Positions 61,383-64,000 of a stretch of DNA of 64,000 nt are shown piece by piece (positions within the stretch are counted from its first letter, which is position 1; each line of letters begins with the position of its first letter). The DNA is from Vibrio tapetis subsp. quintayensis. Lineage in GTDB: Bacteria; Pseudomonadota; Gammaproteobacteria; Enterobacterales; Vibrionaceae. Below the pieces are notes generated by a model. The model was not told the DNA's origin, searched no databases, and saw only the letters and a list, made by a program, of their open reading frames with translations. The stretch covers positions 124,001 to 188,000 of the forward strand of contig NZ_JAUFQV010000024.1 in NCBI RefSeq assembly GCF_030409945.1, given 5' to 3'. The position numbers and the translations under genes were made by a program.

Positions 61383-61411
61383 AAAAAAAGGCGAAGCAGT
61401 TATGCTTCGCC
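61383..61411 (-). terminator. Terminator after ushA
   Basis: Minus strand GGCGAAGCA-TAAC-TGCTTCGCC followed by seven T. Confidence 0.92.
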
Positions 61412-61443
61412 TTCATCAAATAATATTTAAACCGTTAGGTCAA

Positions 61444-63102
61444 TTATTTGTATACCATTTCGCCTTTAGATGCGTAATCTTCTACTTTGATTGGGCTGTT
61501 GCTTTCTAAGTAATCTTTCAGTACTTCAGCATCAACAAAACCTGTGTTTACGTAACCAGGGTGGCTGTTTAGTTTAGGGTAACCATCACCACCAGCAGCG
61601 TTGTAGCTAGGAACGGTGAAACGGTAAGTTTTCGCTGGATCTAATGGCTTGCCACCAATCACAACATTACTTACTTGACCGTTTTCAACTGTCATTGAAA
61701 TACCAGCAAACTGTGCGTACGCACCTGAATCTACAGGCTTAGTACCAACTACGTTTAGGTAGTCCATTACTTCAGCGCCCGTCATATCAGTGTAAGTCAG
61801 GATATTTGCAAATGGTTGAACCGTTAGTACGTCTTTGTAGGTTACGTCGCCACCTTCAATTGAATCACGAACGCCGCCTGAGTTCATCACAGCGAAATCA
61901 GCTTTAGCACGAACCATGTGTGCCGTTGCAATTAAGCGACCAAGGTTAGTCTGCTCAAAACGAACCACATTACGGTCGCCTTCTAGCTTACCGTTTGTTG
62001 TTGCAATCTTAACATTAAGCTCAGCTTGACCTTGGTTTTGGAAAGGTTCTAAGAACGCAAGAACTTCTGCATCTTGCTTAATTTCATCTTCGATAAGAAC
62101 ACGTTGTTTCTTGCCGTCGATTTTCACTTTCTTCTTCAAGTTTACTGGAATCAGGTCGTAGCTCACCATTTCTAGCTCGCCATTACGGAATTCGTAATCA
62201 GCGCGGCCTACGTATTTGCCCCACTCGTGCGCTTGAACAATCCAAGTACCGTTTTGTTGATCTGGCTTACACTCGTCTGCAGGCTGGAACTTCTTCGTGA
62301 TAACGTTCGGTCCTTCCATACACACAGGCTCTTGAGAGTGACCACCTACGATCATATCCAGAGAACCTTCATTTAGGTAGCGAGCCAATGCTACGTCACC
62401 CGGTGCGTTGATACCACGCTTACCATCTTCGTAGTGACCCATGTGAGTTACTGCGAAAATTAAGTCAGGTTTTTCCGTTTTTTCGATTTCAGCGATCAAT
62501 TTCTTCGCTTCAGCTTTCGGGTCACGGAAATCAAGGCTGTTGATGTACTCAGGGTTACCAATTTTTGCCGTATCTTCAGTAGTTAGGCCGATAACAGCAA
62601 TCTTAATGCCTTGTTTTTCGAACATTTGATAAGCTTGGTATTTGCGCTCGCCAGTCTCTTTATCGTAGATGTTGGCAGAAAGCATAGGGAAACCGCCCCA
62701 CTTAATTTGCTTTTCTAGAACATCTAACGGGTTATCAAACTCGTGGTTACCCAATGCCATTGCATCGTAACCCAGCATTTTCATGCCTTTAAAATCTGGT
62801 TCTGCATCTTGCAAATCAGACTCTGGAACACCTGTATTAATGTCACCACCAGACAATAGCAATACGCTACCACCGTCAGCACGAATCTCTGTACGCAATT
62901 CATCAATTAACGTCTTACGAGCAGCCATACCGTACTCGCCATATTTATTCTGCCAGAAACGACCGTGATGATCATTCGTATGCAAGACCGTTAGCTTATA
63001 CGTTGTATCTGCATCCCATGCTGGAGCTTGTGATGCACAGCCAGTAAGAGTGGCAAGAATAGCTGCGCTAATAGCAACTTTTAGATTTAGGCGTTCCTTC
63101 AT
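61444..63102 (-). CDS. ushA: 5'-nucleotidase/UDP-sugar hydrolase, lipoprotein type
   Basis: This hydrolyses nucleotides and UDP-sugars outside the cytoplasm. A lipobox LTGC ends the signal peptide at residue ~22, so it is anchored as a lipoprotein, as in other vibrios. The metallophosphatase domain has HTNDHHGRF, LSGGDINTG, GNHEFD, THMGHY and GGHSQ. The C-terminal substrate domain has MNSGGVRDSI and AAGGDGYP. 552 residues. Used to scavenge extracellular DNA or nucleotides. Confidence 0.95.
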   Translation of the reverse strand: MKERLNLKVAISAAILATLTGCASQAPAWDADTTYKLTVLHTNDHHGRFWQNKYGEYGMAARKTLIDELRTEIRADGGSVLLLSGGDINTGVPESDLQDAEPDFKGMKMLGYDAMALGNHEFDNPLDVLEKQIKWGGFPMLSANIYDKETGERKYQAYQMFEKQGIKIAVIGLTTEDTAKIGNPEYINSLDFRDPKAEAKKLIAEIEKTEKPDLIFAVTHMGHYEDGKRGINAPGDVALARYLNEGSLDMIVGGHSQEPVCMEGPNVITKKFQPADECKPDQQNGTWIVQAHEWGKYVGRADYEFRNGELEMVSYDLIPVNLKKKVKIDGKKQRVLIEDEIKQDAEVLAFLEPFQNQGQAELNVKIATTNGKLEGDRNVVRFEQTNLGRLIATAHMVRAKADFAVMNSGGVRDSIEGGDVTYKDVLTVQPFANILTYTDMTGAEVMDYLNVVGTKPVDSGAYAQFAGISMTVENGQVSNVVIGGKPLDPAKTYRFTVPSYNAAGGDGYPKLNSHPGYVNTGFVDAEVLKDYLESNSPIKVEDYASKGEMVYK

Positions 63103-63451
63103 GCTTAATAACCTTTTTAATTAGTAGAGGAGAGGTTAAACCCACACTGTATTTGTAGTTTAAATTGGCTCATATCGTGGCTTAACCTTAAAAAACATGA
63201 ACAAGTTTAAATTAACTTATAGAAACAACCATAGCGATTTCATATTTATGACGAATAGATCACTATTCTTAACCCCTAAACCTGTAACAACATGACCTAC
63301 TTTCAATTCGAATAATACGAAGATCACAGGCAAACGATTACGCAAAATGGCCAAAACTGGCTACAATTTTGTCAATACAATCGATAACTCGTATGGATTT
63401 CAACCCCATTCTACCGTATGCTGTGCCAATACTTAATAATGTACGTAAAAT
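63103..63451. other. 349-bp divergent intergenic region with a PurR-like box
   Basis: This separates ushA (leftward) from the chemoreceptor gene (rightward). The only clear site is a PurR-like sequence at 63328-63343. I see no further open frame or hairpin of note. Confidence 0.6.
63328..63343. promoter_or_regulatory. PurR-like box
   Basis: AGGCAAACGATTACGC fits the PurR consensus ANGCAANCGNTTNCNT at 11 of 12 fixed positions. It is 109 bp before the chemoreceptor start and 226 bp before the ushA start. Confidence 0.55.
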
Positions 63452-64000
63452 ATGAGTAATTTTATAAAGAACACCTCACTAAAAGTTAAAATAACCCTAT
63501 CCGTTTTAACCTGCATTTCTATTTTGGCAACCATTTTAACCTGGCAAGCATCCAACACCTTGTTTGACCAAACCCGCTTTGGTGTATACAGCCGAGCCAT
63601 CAGTACATCTAAAGCGGCTAGTGACTCGTTATCTTATTGGTTAAGTAGCCACAAAAGCATCGTAGAGGGAATGTCACAAGTTGATACTTTGCAGCAAGCC
63701 ATCGACATCATGCCACTGGCGAAAAGAGCCGGTAAGTTTGATGAAATGTTTTATGCCGAGTTAAATGGCGATCTTTACCCTACTGGAAAATCTGAACCAC
63801 ACCCGGGTTTCGATGCGAACTCGCGTGATTGGTTTCAGATAGCGAAGCAGACACGTTCCACATATGTGTCAAAACCCTACGCGGGAGCTCAAGATGGCGA
63901 TACTCTCATTACCATTTCGACACCGGTCATCTCTAACGGCAATGTTATTGGTATTATGGGCGCCGATTTAAAACTGAAGTCACTACAAAAAGCCATCAAT
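63452..64000 (+). CDS. Methyl-accepting chemotaxis protein, dCache sensor (3'-truncated)
   Basis: The first 183 residues of a chemoreceptor run off the window. An N-terminal membrane helix (KITLSVLTCISILATILTW) is followed by a periplasmic dCache_1-type domain. Residues such as NSRDWFQIAKQ and YVSKPYAGAQDGDTLITIST are typical of this sensor family. The signalling half lies outside. The ligand is unknown; a PurR-like box upstream hints at purines. Confidence 0.85.
   Translation, partial: MSNFIKNTSLKVKITLSVLTCISILATILTWQASNTLFDQTRFGVYSRAISTSKAASDSLSYWLSSHKSIVEGMSQVDTLQQAIDIMPLAKRAGKFDEMFYAELNGDLYPTGKSEPHPGFDANSRDWFQIAKQTRSTYVSKPYAGAQDGDTLITISTPVISNGNVIGIMGADLKLKSLQKAIN

Overview
The window reads as chromosome 1 of a marine gammaproteobacterium, almost certainly a Vibrio. 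The evidence is a HubP-type FimV protein, a lipoprotein 5'-nucleotidase, an acyl-CoA/FadR gene set, a hydroxamate-siderophore locus, moderate GC content and several Vibrio-type small conserved proteins. All calls come from reading the sequence; no database search was run.

Layout. Positions 1-7.4 kb hold a cut AraC regulator and a Fur-boxed siderophore locus (TonB receptor, FhuF-like reductase, fhuCDB) whose last four genes overlap. 7.6-16.1 kb is more accessory: a small unknown protein, a BCCT transporter, a cobalamin riboswitch in front of a solitary CbiM-like protein, an AraC-SDR pair, a LysR/MATE divergent pair and a GNAT enzyme. 16.2-17.7 kb is a RAYT-type transposase unit bracketed by a 58-bp direct repeat that copies the end and terminator of ycgN. 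17.6-25.7 kb holds ycgN/ykgJ, recR-ybaB-dnaX-apt, ybaN with a previously unlisted 41-residue membrane miniprotein, an RssB-like regulator and a LysR regulator. 25.8-40.9 kb is a minus-strand housekeeping block (fabB, pdxB, asd, hubP/fimV, truA, accD, folC, dedD, cvpA, purF). 41-57.4 kb holds mnmC, a quinone oxidoreductase, ohr/ohrR, yfcL-epmC, aroC-prmB, smrB, sixA, an insulinase-like protease and fadIJ. 57.6-64 kb holds a candidate sRNA, an ECF sigma/DUF3379 pair, fadL, ybaK, ushA and the start of a chemoreceptor. The order purF...pdxB, fabB-mnmC-yfcL-epmC-aroC-prmB-smrB-sixA-fadJ-fadI-fadL and recR-ybaB-dnaX-apt-ybaN largely matches E. coli, which supports the assignments.

How it works together. 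Fatty-acid metabolism is the strongest theme: fabB (synthesis), fadIJ (beta-oxidation) and fadL (uptake) all carry sequences resembling FadR operators. The fabB 3' UTR looks like the FarS small RNA described in V. cholerae. Iron (Fur), cobalt/B12 (riboswitch), purines (PurR) and organic peroxide (OhrR) control are also visible directly in the DNA.

The best candidate for something undescribed is a roughly 158-nt transcript on the minus strand between fadI and the ECF sigma gene (57616-57773). It has an FNR-like box centred about 41 bp upstream of the predicted start, a -10 element, a perfect 9-bp 5' stem, a C/U-rich stretch complementary to Shine-Dalgarno sequences, and an intrinsic terminator. 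Other items to check are the direct repeats around the RAYT unit, the three nested repeat families in hubP, a probable ATT start in ybaN, the dnaX slippery site, a PurR-like box in front of a chemoreceptor, and a dispersed spacer repeat.
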